Below, piece after piece: positions 1 to 6,938 of a stretch of DNA of 6,938 nucleotides (position 1 is the first letter of the stretch; every line of letters starts with the position of its first letter). Both the position numbers and the translations under genes were made by a program. Where the stretch lies: NCBI GenBank assembly GCA_023265355.1, contig JAHFTZ010000124.1:1-6938 (forward strand), given 5' to 3'. A model generated the notes under the pieces. That model did not search any database, was not told the DNA's origin, and was given only the letters and a program-made list of their open reading frames with translations. This DNA is from Terriglobus sp. (GTDB lineage: Bacteria > Acidobacteriota > Terriglobia > Terriglobales > Acidobacteriaceae).

Positions 1-2249
1 TCAACGTTGTTCCGACCGCATATCAACAACAGCATCCGGGTGACTTCTCTGACGTAGGCGGACCGGTGATCGCCAACCCTAACCCCGTCGCGCTGAAGTT
101 CTTTGCGCTCTACCCGCTTCCCAACACCGCCACCTCAAACACGACCAACGGGATCTTTACCTATTCGCCGGAGAACACGCAGAAGTCCGATCTGTACGAT
201 CTTCGCGTTGATCACCACTTCTCTGATCGCGATCAGACCTTCGCTCGCTACGCACACAATCAGGTGAACACCTTCATCGCCGGAACGCTTCCGGCGGTGA
301 ATGGCATTGAGCCCGGCGGTTCGGCAACGTTTCCCGGGCAGTCGTTCCAGCGCGCGCAGCAGTTCGTGCTCAGCCACACGCATATCGCTTCGGCGAATAC
401 TCTCTTTGAGTTCAAGGGCGGATTCACGCACCTGCTCAACCGCACACTTCCGCTGACCTACGGCTCGAACCTCGGCAACGCGTTCGGTATCCAGGGCTCG
501 AACTTCGACCAGTTTTCTTCGATGATGCCGTTTGTGAATATCACTGGCTATGCGGGCTTCGGTGGAGCGGATTCTCTTCCGCTCTTCAACGGAACCAACA
601 CGTTTCAATACATGGCTTCGGTCACGCATACGATGGGCCGTCATACGTTGAAGGCAGGCGCGACCCTGCTTCGCCGCCAAGTCTTCAACCAGCAGAACGC
701 CGCAGCCAATGCGGCGGGCTCCTACGCCTTCAATGGGCAGTACTCGCTGACGGCGTTCCCCACAGCACCAGCGGCAGTTCGTCCACTGGTGGATCTGCTT
801 GCGGGACGGCCCTTCACCACACGCCGCGTAGCGCAGATCTATCCGCGCTATCTGCGCGAGTTTGAAAACGCTGTGTACCTGCAGGACGACTTCCGCCTCT
901 CGCAGTCGCTCACGCTGAACCTCGGCCTGCGCTGGGATATGTACACTCCGTTCAAGGAGAAGTTCGGCCACTTCTCCATGTTCAACACGGATACCAATGC
1001 CATCGCTGTTGCCGGCGTGAATGCGTCCGACACCAACGGCGTCCATACGGACTACACGTCCATCGCTCCACGCTTTGGCCTGGCCTACAACGTACGCCCC
1101 AATACAGTGATCCACGCGGCCTTTGGCATGACCTTCTTCCGCGACAACAACGGACCTTCGGTGCCCTTCGCCAATCCGCCGTTTACGTTTGTCTATTCGC
1201 CGGGTGCGCTGTCCACAAATCTGAGCGACCCTCTGCCATTACCCGTTGCGCAGTCCACAACCAACCTCACCGGCGCCGTTCGCGGAGTCGATCCCATCTT
1301 CAAGAACTCCTACGCTGAGCAGTTTCACATCGATGTGCAGAGCGAGGTCGCGCACACGATCCTGACGGTTGGATACGTAGGCATGGTGGCGAGAAATCTG
1401 CGCATCGCACCGGACATCAATCTGGCCGCGCCGAAGCTCCCGACGGTGGCCAATACCAACGACTACCAGACGCGGCGTCCCTTTTTTAGCCAGTACCCCA
1501 ACCTGAACGCAGGCATCAATATTTTCCGTTCGCAGGGATTCGCCAGCTATAACGCTCTGCAGGCGACGGCTATCCATCCGTACCGCAACGGCCTGACGGC
1601 GCAGGTCAACTACACCTATGCCCACGCGCTTTCGGATACGCAGGCCTTTTCGCAGAGCGTGCTCTTCTCGTCCGTCGTAACGGCGCAGTTGAATACGCTG
1701 GAGTACTCCAACTCCGATCTGGACCAGCGCCACCGCATCACAATAGTGTTGAACTACGCCTTGCCGTTCGCACAGTTCACGCACGGCCTGACGCGCGTGC
1801 TCTTTCACGGATGGCAGCTCAATGCGCTCAATGTATGGGGAACAGGTCTGCCCTTTACCGTGTCCAACTCCACGGCGCGCACCAACACCGGAGCGGCGAG
1901 CGATCGGCCAAACCAGTCTGCGAACGCGAATGTCTCCAACCCCACCATTGCGCGTGCGTTCGATATCTCTCAGTTCGCAGCGCAGACCTTCGGCACCGTG
2001 GGTACCGCACGGAGGACGAGCGTCTACGGACCGCACTACCGGCACTTCGATGCTTCGCTCTTCAAGAACTTCGCGATCAGGGAGCGAGCTACGCTGCAGC
2101 TTCGGGCAGAAGGTTTCAACCTGACCAACACGCCCAACTTCGGAACGCCGGGAGCGACGCTTGGTACATCGACCTTCGGACAGATCACCGCTACTCGTCT
2201 CGGTTCAACGCCGAGGCAGTTTCAGTTCGCGGCACGCGTCACGTTTTGA
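1..2249 (+). CDS. Oar-like TonB-dependent outer-membrane receptor, C-terminal part (5' end off the window)
   Basis: The frame is open from nt 3 to the TGA at 2247-2249, giving 748 residues with no start of its own. The GTG at 66 is internal, because the same frame reads back to the edge with family-like sequence. Proteins of this family usually run to about 1,000-1,200 residues, so the signal peptide, the N-terminal carboxypeptidase-regulatory-like domain and most of the plug are probably missing. What remains is beta-barrel. It shows alternating aromatic/polar strands, an ALYPLPN segment near the start, YAEQFHIDVQ followed by a GYVG strand near residue 437, the family-typical FNLTNTPNFGTP at about 705-716, and a C-terminal RVTF ending in Phe, as expected for BAM-dependent outer-membrane insertion. 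Such receptors import bulky ligands, often glycans, using TonB energy; this one's ligand cannot be read from the sequence. A phosphoesterase gene follows after 52 nt on the same strand. Confidence 0.93.
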   Translation, partial: NVVPTAYQQQHPGDFSDVGGPVIANPNPVALKFFALYPLPNTATSNTTNGIFTYSPENTQKSDLYDLRVDHHFSDRDQTFARYAHNQVNTFIAGTLPAVNGIEPGGSATFPGQSFQRAQQFVLSHTHIASANTLFEFKGGFTHLLNRTLPLTYGSNLGNAFGIQGSNFDQFSSMMPFVNITGYAGFGGADSLPLFNGTNTFQYMASVTHTMGRHTLKAGATLLRRQVFNQQNAAANAAGSYAFNGQYSLTAFPTAPAAVRPLVDLLAGRPFTTRRVAQIYPRYLREFENAVYLQDDFRLSQSLTLNLGLRWDMYTPFKEKFGHFSMFNTDTNAIAVAGVNASDTNGVHTDYTSIAPRFGLAYNVRPNTVIHAAFGMTFFRDNNGPSVPFANPPFTFVYSPGALSTNLSDPLPLPVAQSTTNLTGAVRGVDPIFKNSYAEQFHIDVQSEVAHTILTVGYVGMVARNLRIAPDINLAAPKLPTVANTNDYQTRRPFFSQYPNLNAGINIFRSQGFASYNALQATAIHPYRNGLTAQVNYTYAHALSDTQAFSQSVLFSSVVTAQLNTLEYSNSDLDQRHRITIVLNYALPFAQFTHGLTRVLFHGWQLNALNVWGTGLPFTVSNSTARTNTGAASDRPNQSANANVSNPTIARAFDISQFAAQTFGTVGTARRTSVYGPHYRHFDASLFKNFAIRERATLQLRAEGFNLTNTPNFGTPGATLGTSTFGQITATRLGSTPRQFQFAARVTF

Positions 2250-2284
2250 AACCTCATGTTCATGTACCTCTGGCATGATGGAGA

Positions 2285-2291
2285 GGGGGAG
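2285..2291 (+). promoter_or_regulatory. Strong Shine-Dalgarno site of the metallophosphoesterase gene
   Basis: A purine run GGGGGAG ends 10 nt before the tandem ATG ATG at 2302/2305. It decides the start of the downstream gene. The in-frame ATGs at 2275 and 2278 lie upstream of this site and would place extra residues ahead of the twin-arginine signal. The 52-nt gap that contains it (2250-2301) has no convincing hairpin-plus-T-run terminator and no clear -35/-10 promoter that I can see, so read-through from the receptor gene is plausible. Confidence 0.7.
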
Positions 2292-2301
2292 TTTTAATCA
2301 A

Positions 2302-3228
2302 ATGATGAATCGCCGCCAATTCAGCACCATGGGCCTAATCACTGCCGCGTCCCTTGCCCTTTCCCGCGGTGCCACCGCAGCCGACGCGAAGAAGTTTCAC
2401 TTCGCCGTAGTCTCCGACCCTCATGTGATCGACGAGTTCTACCACGGGCAGGAGAGCAACGCAGAAGACACCGAGAGCCTGCATCAGGCGAACGCCCGTC
2501 TGACGGCGGCGCGCGACACGATCAACGGCATTCCGGCGATCGAGCAGGTGTTTGTGCCGGGCGATGTGTTTCACAACTATCCTTCGCCAGAGTATGACTT
2601 TTACTTCCAAAACAAGACGCGCATCGACAACGCGAAGGAGATCTTCGCTGGCTTCAAGGCTCCCGTGCATCTCGGCTTTGGCAATCACGACTACGATCAC
2701 AGCCACGCCGTGTCGCGTGCGATGAGTGAGCGTCTCTTCATGGAGAAGCTGAAGACGAAGCCCTACTACGCAGTCGACTACAAGGGCTTCCGCTTTCTGC
2801 ACCTCAATAACTTTCAGGGAAAGACCTGGGATCCGTCACTCCCCGCCAGCGACGCAAAGCTTGGCTTCCTTGGCGAAGAGCAGTTGAACTGGGCCGAGGC
2901 GCAGTTGGCAGAACGTAAACCTACGATGGTATTTGTGCACTATCCGCTGCGGATCGTGGCTCCTACCGAAGTCAAGGACTACGGCCTCTATCCCATGTTG
3001 CAGAAGTACAAAGAGAATATCCCGCTGGTGCTGACGGGCCACGTGCATAAGTGGATCGACGAAGGCACGAAGTACGGGCCGCACCACATCATCGCTGCGG
3101 CGACGCGGTACGACCAGAACTCGTGGATGATCCTTGAAGCGGATGCGAAGCAGGGAACCGTCAAGTGGCTGGATGAAGACCGCGCCGAGTGGGGCACGCG
3201 CTACTCGCATCCCTACCAGAAGGCCTGA
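2302..3228 (+). CDS. Tat-exported calcineurin-like metallophosphoesterase
   Basis: A 308-residue protein of the binuclear-metal phosphoesterase superfamily, which hydrolyses phosphomono- or diesters. The N-terminus is a twin-arginine signal: NRRQF at residues 3-7, then a hydrophobic stretch and an Ala-rich probable cleavage region at about 23-29. This predicts folded export to the periplasm. All five family motifs are present: D39-x-H41 in SDPH, G87-D88, GNHD at 127-130, H213 in VHYPL, and GHVH at 246-249. By family logic one metal is held by D39, H41, D88 and H249, and the other by D88, N128, H213 and H247. The layout resembles the CpdA/GpdQ-like class, but the substrate (cyclic nucleotide, phospholipid headgroup, sugar phosphate or other) cannot be assigned. 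The start was chosen from the Shine-Dalgarno site and the signal peptide. It follows the receptor gene by 52 nt. Its stop directly touches the stop of the convergent ppc gene. Confidence 0.93.
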   Translation: MMNRRQFSTMGLITAASLALSRGATAADAKKFHFAVVSDPHVIDEFYHGQESNAEDTESLHQANARLTAARDTINGIPAIEQVFVPGDVFHNYPSPEYDFYFQNKTRIDNAKEIFAGFKAPVHLGFGNHDYDHSHAVSRAMSERLFMEKLKTKPYYAVDYKGFRFLHLNNFQGKTWDPSLPASDAKLGFLGEEQLNWAEAQLAERKPTMVFVHYPLRIVAPTEVKDYGLYPMLQKYKENIPLVLTGHVHKWIDEGTKYGPHHIIAAATRYDQNSWMILEADAKQGTVKWLDEDRAEWGTRYSHPYQKA

Positions 3229-3231
3229 TCA
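3226..3231. other. Zero-gap convergent junction: two abutting TGA stop codons
   Basis: The phosphoesterase ends with TGA at 3226-3228 on the + strand, and ppc ends with TGA at 3229-3231 on the - strand, read as TCA on the + strand. Together they form the palindrome TGATCA with no base between the genes. Any terminator for either transcript must therefore lie inside the opposite gene. The only local structure is AGGCCTG (3221-3227), which can pair with CAGGCCT (3244-3250) across a 16-nt loop. It has no T-run on either side. Confidence 0.95.
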
Positions 3232-6069
3232 ACCGGTGTTGCGCAGGCCTGCGGAGATGCCGTTGATGGTGGCCGTGATGGCACGATTCATGGCGGCATC
3301 CTCCGTGGGGGCGTGGCCTTCGGTCTGCTTGTCCTGTTCGCGTTTGCGGCGGATGAGTTCGACCTGGATCAGGCTCATCGGATCGACGTAGGGGTTGCGT
3401 AGGCGGATGGAGCGGGCGAGCACGGGGTTCTGCTCCATCAGTTCTCTCTGCCCGGTGATGGCCAGGATGGCCTGCGCCGTACGCTCAAACTCGGCCTTGA
3501 GTTTGTTGAAGACGCGGTCGCGAAGCTCGACATCTTCCACGAGTGACGCATAGAGCTTTGCGATGCCGAAGTCGCTCTTGGCCAGCGCCATCTCCACGTT
3601 ACGGATGATGTCCAGAAAGAGCGGGAAGTCACGCAGCATGGTCTGCAGTTGCGAGAGGCCATCCGGAGCTGTGGAGATAAAGTCTTCCAGCGCGGAGCCG
3701 ACGCCGTACCAGGCAGGCACAAGCTGGCGGGACTGCATCCATCCGAAGACCCACGGAATGGCGCGAAGCTCGGAGAGAGCTCGTTTCCCGCCGCGACGTG
3801 CCGGACGCGATCCGATCTTGGCATGCTCCAGCTCCGCGACAGGCGTGGCCTGCTCGAAGTAGGTGAGTACGTCGGGATCTTCCAGAATACCTTCACGATA
3901 AACGTTGAAAGACTTGGCAGAGAGCTTCTCCAGCACTGCCTCCCATGTTGGAAGAAGATCGCCGGTGAGGTGCGTTCCTCCTGTTGCCTTTTGCGAGAGC
4001 TTGTCCGGGCGGGCGAGCGAATCCAGCGACGCTGCGATCATGAGTTCCAGGCTGCGCTCCGCAAGGACAACGTCGGAGTACTTCCAGTTCATGACCTCGC
4101 CCTGCTCGGTGATGCGGATCTCGCCGTTGAAGCTGTCGAGCGGCTGTGCGTAGATGGCGCGGTGCGTTGGCCCGCCGCCGCGACCCACTGTGCCGCCACG
4201 GCCATGGAAGAGACGCAGGGTCACGTTGCACTCGCGCGCCACCTGGTGCAGCGCGCGGTGCGCCTTGAAGACCTGCCAGGTAGAGGCGATCATGCCGCCG
4301 TCCTTATTGGAGTCCGAGTAGCCCAGCATGACCTCCTGCTGGCGCCCCCAGCTATCGAGGATGGGCTTGTAGGCCTCGCTGGTCCAGAGCTCGCGGCAGA
4401 TGGCGGGCGAGTTGACCAGATCCTCGATCGACTCGAAGAGCGGCACAGGCATCAGGCCGGGATCGTCGCCCTTGCCCTTCGGGTCGGCTTCGACGTTGAC
4501 GCCACCGATGCGCGCCAGCCAAAGCACACTGAGGACATCGGCAGCGCAGGTGGCTCCGCTGATGACGTACTGGCGAATGGCCTTCGGCGTCGCGGATTTT
4601 TTCAGTTCAGCGATCGTCCGGAAGGTCTCTACGACTTCGGCGGTCTGCGGAGTGAGCGACGCAGGAAGGGAACCATCGTTGTTCCACGCCGAGAGTTCCT
4701 GCACAGCGGCGTTGTGAACACGCGCGTGCTGGCGGATGTCCAGCGTATGCAGGTAGAGGCCATAGGTGCGAACCTCGACGATCAGCGGATCGATCCACAT
4801 GCGAGCGAGGCGTTCGCCCCGGTTCTGCATGAGCGAGTCGCGCACGAGTTGGAGGTCGTGCAGCAACTCATCGCGGTGCGTATAGGACGGAAGCTTGTCC
4901 GAAGAGGGCAGGTTGAAGCTGATGACCGGACGGCCGCCGAGCCGCAGAAGAATGCAGGCCAGCATCATGCGCGTCTTTTCAAAGTGGAAGCGCGCCGACA
5001 GCTCCTGTCCGTTGTTGGGCAGGAAGGCGAGGTACGCCGAGATGGCCTGATTCAGCTCCGTGCTGATGGGAGCCTGCTGCGTGGAGCTGGCAATCTGCTG
5101 GAGCGTGCCGGTCAGGCGACGGGCATAGTGCTGCTGCAGCAGGTCGTGGGCCATGTCCAGGGCATCGCGCGTGGCTTCTGGAGTCACATAAGGATTGCCA
5201 TCGCGGTCGCCGCCGATCCATGTACCGAAGCTGACAAGCTTGGGAAGATCAGGAAGATCGATGGTGAGGCCGTACTCCTTGTACAAGGCGCTCGCGACCT
5301 CCTTGTAGAGGCCGGGCAGCGTATCGAAGATCGCCGTCTCGTAGTAGTCGAGGCCCATGCGGATCTCATCCACGACGGTCGGACGTTCGCTGCGGACATC
5401 ATCCGTCTGCCAGAGTGCCGTGATCTCGGTAAGCAGATCGCGTTCAAGCGCGATGAGCTCTTCTTCCGGAAGTGGAATTGCGTCGAGCTGTTCAAGGAAC
5501 TGCGCAATGCGGTTGCGCTTGAACATCACGGAGCGGCGCGCGACCTCGGTGGGATGTGCGGTGAAGACGGGCGTGACGCAGACGCGGCGGAGCAGATCGA
5601 GAGCGCCTTCCGCAGAGATCCCGGCGTTCTTCATGCGGCGCAGCGTTCCGGCGAGCGAGCCTCGCTGCGGTGTAGCATCGGTCTTCAGAAGACTGGAGCC
5701 GCGACGGCGCTTGCGGTGATTGGTCTCTGCCAGATTGATCAGTTCAAAGTAAAAGCCGAAGGCGCGGGCGAGCTTGTACGCCGTCTCCAGGTCGAGGGTG
5801 TGCACACGGAAGAGGGCCTGCTGCAGAAAGCTGTTGGCTGCGGCGCTATCTCCGGCAAGGTCGGCTTCACGGCGATTGATGGCGACCTGACGCAGTTCTT
5901 CGACGGCCTCAAAGAGATCGTCGCCGACCTGTTCGCGCAGGACTTCACCGAGAAGTATGCCGAGCGAACGGACGTCGCGCCGAAGCGGGGCTTCCTTGAG
6001 TTCAGTGGTGTGCGCTTCGATTTCGGCGAGGCGCTGCTGCCAGTCGGTAGGGGTCCAAAGGGAAGGCAT
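3229..6069 (-). CDS. ppc: Phosphoenolpyruvate carboxylase
   Basis: PEPC (EC 4.1.1.31) is a cytoplasmic, usually tetrameric enzyme that makes oxaloacetate from phosphoenolpyruvate and bicarbonate to refill the TCA cycle. The 946-residue chain is slightly longer than the roughly 880 of E. coli and appears complete. Signature segments run in order: FTAHPTE with catalytic H172, GTWIGGDRDGNP (282-293), HTLDIRQHA (441-449), GYSDSNKDGG (583-592), the Gly-rich FHGRGGTVGRGG loop (621-632) with R624 and R630, IRITEQGEV (651-659), IPWVFGWMQ (771-779), and the C-terminal RNTG. Recalling the E. coli aspartate-inhibitor site (R587, K773, R832, N881), the matching residues here are R630, R758, R891 and N944, so the Lys is replaced by Arg. 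The ATG at 6067-6069 lies 10 nt after the stop of the upstream protease gene, which suggests one transcript. The ribosome site is weak: GAAG 4 nt before the ATG, or GAGG inside the end of the upstream gene. Confidence 0.98.
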   Translation of the reverse strand: MPSLWTPTDWQQRLAEIEAHTTELKEAPLRRDVRSLGILLGEVLREQVGDDLFEAVEELRQVAINRREADLAGDSAAANSFLQQALFRVHTLDLETAYKLARAFGFYFELINLAETNHRKRRRGSSLLKTDATPQRGSLAGTLRRMKNAGISAEGALDLLRRVCVTPVFTAHPTEVARRSVMFKRNRIAQFLEQLDAIPLPEEELIALERDLLTEITALWQTDDVRSERPTVVDEIRMGLDYYETAIFDTLPGLYKEVASALYKEYGLTIDLPDLPKLVSFGTWIGGDRDGNPYVTPEATRDALDMAHDLLQQHYARRLTGTLQQIASSTQQAPISTELNQAISAYLAFLPNNGQELSARFHFEKTRMMLACILLRLGGRPVISFNLPSSDKLPSYTHRDELLHDLQLVRDSLMQNRGERLARMWIDPLIVEVRTYGLYLHTLDIRQHARVHNAAVQELSAWNNDGSLPASLTPQTAEVVETFRTIAELKKSATPKAIRQYVISGATCAADVLSVLWLARIGGVNVEADPKGKGDDPGLMPVPLFESIEDLVNSPAICRELWTSEAYKPILDSWGRQQEVMLGYSDSNKDGGMIASTWQVFKAHRALHQVARECNVTLRLFHGRGGTVGRGGGPTHRAIYAQPLDSFNGEIRITEQGEVMNWKYSDVVLAERSLELMIAASLDSLARPDKLSQKATGGTHLTGDLLPTWEAVLEKLSAKSFNVYREGILEDPDVLTYFEQATPVAELEHAKIGSRPARRGGKRALSELRAIPWVFGWMQSRQLVPAWYGVGSALEDFISTAPDGLSQLQTMLRDFPLFLDIIRNVEMALAKSDFGIAKLYASLVEDVELRDRVFNKLKAEFERTAQAILAITGQRELMEQNPVLARSIRLRNPYVDPMSLIQVELIRRKREQDKQTEGHAPTEDAAMNRAITATINGISAGLRNTG

Positions 6070-6079
6070 CTATCTTCGA

Positions 6080-6938
6080 TTATGCCTCAGAGCGGGGCGC
6101 GCTGGCCTGCGAGGGCGAGCCGGGCTGTGAGGGCAGCGTCAGAGCGATGACCACCGCAATGAGGAGGATGATTCCGAAGACGTAGATGCTGCCCTCTGGG
6201 CCGGTCAGACCGCCGCTCAGCAGGGGTGTCCCTACGGGGTGAGAGGCGAGGAGATGCTGCTCTGTCATCAGGCCGCTGTCCCCGACGCCATAAATGAAGC
6301 TCTCTGCCCAATCCCAGACGGCGTGGAAGCCGACGGCCCACCAGAGCGAACCAGTTCTCCAAAGGCTGAAGACGAAGACGAGGGATATGACTCCCGCGGC
6401 AACTAGACCCACAGGCGACTCGCCCGAATTTTTCTGGTGTCCCAGGCCGAAGATGAAGGCAAAGAAGAGGGCACTGAGCCAGAAGCCGACGATCTTCCGT
6501 GTCCGCTCGCCCATACCCAGAGCGCCGGAGATGCCCGCGAGACCGCGCGCCACTGTGAATTGGAAGAAACCGCGCAGGAAGTACTCCTCGAAGAGACCGA
6601 CGAAGAGGAAAGCGATCAGCCAGAGCACGCCCCATTGAACTGCCTGGGCACCGAAGAGCAGGCGTCCGTCAAAGACGAGATGGCCCGTGAGCCGAAGCGC
6701 GACCACGAGCACGGAGAGGAAGATCCCTCCCCAAAGGCTCCCGACCAGGAACTGAGCGGCGCGACCACGGAGAGATCCCAGGCCGTAGCTGGAGAAACGC
6801 CTCTTTTCGATGAGGGACACGAGAAAGGCGCTGAAGGCGACGACAAAGAAATTCAGCCCATCGGTGATCAGAAGGAGGGAGACGGGCTGCGGTGCGCCGC
6901 GCCTCACCTGCACGGGGTGATGAAGAGATTGGACCAGG
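6080..6938 (-). CDS. CPBP-family intramembrane metalloprotease (Abi/CAAX-like), 5' end off the window
   Basis: A polytopic inner-membrane protein of the CPBP (CAAX protease and bacteriocin-processing) family, thought to cut substrates inside the membrane. Residues are counted from the GTG at 6911-6913. The three family motifs are EEYFLRG (E109, E110, R114), FGLGH with F155-xxx-H159, and H197-AVW-D201. The Glu pair and the two His are the expected catalytic or metal residues. About seven hydrophobic segments are visible, near 11-33, 54-75, 93-108, 142-158, 166-185, 188-205 and 243-261. A Pro/Ser-rich tail of about 17 residues follows the last one. The GTG is probably not the true start. The frame stays open to the window edge, adding LVQSLHHP and a Val, and relatives usually carry another N-terminal helix. 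The substrate is unknown; bacterial members range from bacteriocin immunity to undefined roles. The stop TAA (6080-6082) is 10 nt before ppc on the same strand. Confidence 0.9.
   Translation of the reverse strand, partial: LVQSLHHPVQVRRGAPQPVSLLLITDGLNFFVVAFSAFLVSLIEKRRFSSYGLGSLRGRAAQFLVGSLWGGIFLSVLVVALRLTGHLVFDGRLLFGAQAVQWGVLWLIAFLFVGLFEEYFLRGFFQFTVARGLAGISGALGMGERTRKIVGFWLSALFFAFIFGLGHQKNSGESPVGLVAAGVISLVFVFSLWRTGSLWWAVGFHAVWDWAESFIYGVGDSGLMTEQHLLASHPVGTPLLSGGLTGPEGSIYVFGIILLIAVVIALTLPSQPGSPSQASAPRSEA

Noticed and set aside
135..1115. A 326-codon open frame on the - strand opposite the TonB-dependent receptor, with a second 268-codon one at 1239-2045
   Set aside because: Both are antisense shadows of a clear beta-barrel coding sequence. 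They have Arg/Val-rich translations, no family features and no supporting ribosome site.
2161..2301. N-terminal extension of the phosphoesterase frame back to 2161, or a start at the ATGs at 2275/2278
   Set aside because: The extension overlaps the receptor's C-terminus out of frame and would bury the twin-arginine signal. The strong GGGGGAG site points to the ATG at 2302. The 2275/2278 starts are possible but lack as good a ribosome site.
3221..3250. Intrinsic bidirectional terminator at the convergent junction
   Set aside because: The stem is only 7 bp with a 16-nt loop and no T-run follows on either strand, so it does not meet the usual form of an intrinsic terminator.
3649..6150. An 833-codon open frame on the + strand running almost the whole length opposite ppc
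   Set aside because: It is antisense to a well-conserved PEPC with every signature motif. Its translation is rich in Arg, Ala, Glu and Val with no recognisable domain, as expected when GC-biased codons are read on the opposite strand.
6087..6635. A 182-codon open frame on the - strand inside the CPBP protease gene
   Set aside because: It is a frame-shifted reading of the protease. The protease frame carries the EExxxR, FxxxH and HxxxD motifs and the membrane helices, while this frame is Arg/Pro-rich with no domain.
1..6938. CRISPR arrays, tRNA or rRNA genes, insertion sequences, phage or defence genes
   Set aside because: Nearly every base is accounted for by four protein genes. I saw no regularly spaced repeats, no tRNA-like cloverleaf, no transposase and no terminal inverted repeats. 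CPBP proteins are sometimes labelled Abi, but that label alone does not support a phage-defence role here.

Overview
This looks like a chromosomal segment from a member of the Acidobacteriota, probably the Terriglobia (Terriglobus/Granulicella/Edaphobacter type). The main clue is the first gene, an Oar-like TonB-dependent outer-membrane receptor of the kind that is heavily expanded in that group. The moderately GC-rich coding style and the form of the phosphoenolpyruvate carboxylase (PEPC) fit this. The lineage is inferred from family resemblance, not proven.

The window holds four protein genes in two convergent pairs and almost no non-coding DNA. On the + strand are the C-terminal part of the TonB-dependent receptor (its 5' end lies off the left edge) and, 52 nt later, a Tat-exported calcineurin-like metallophosphoesterase with an intact metal site. 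On the - strand, read from the right edge inward, are a CPBP-family intramembrane protease (its 5' end lies off the right edge) and, 10 nt after its stop, a full-length PEPC (ppc). The two pairs meet tail to tail with no spacer: the TGA of the phosphoesterase and the TGA of ppc are adjacent and form the palindrome TGATCA.

Functionally, the left pair may be a surface unit in which the receptor imports a ligand and the phosphoesterase cleaves a phosphoester in the periplasm. This rests only on spacing and shared direction. The right pair joins an anaplerotic enzyme (PEPC, which makes oxaloacetate from phosphoenolpyruvate and bicarbonate) to a membrane protease, most likely on one transcript but with no obvious biochemical link.

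I found no RNA genes, CRISPR arrays, insertion sequences, long repeats or convincing intrinsic terminators. No gene-free stretch exceeds about 50 nt. The genes look intact and ordinary. The points worth a second look are the two gene pairings, the zero-gap convergent junction, and a Lys-to-Arg change in the probable aspartate-inhibition site of PEPC. I see no clear sign of an undescribed system.
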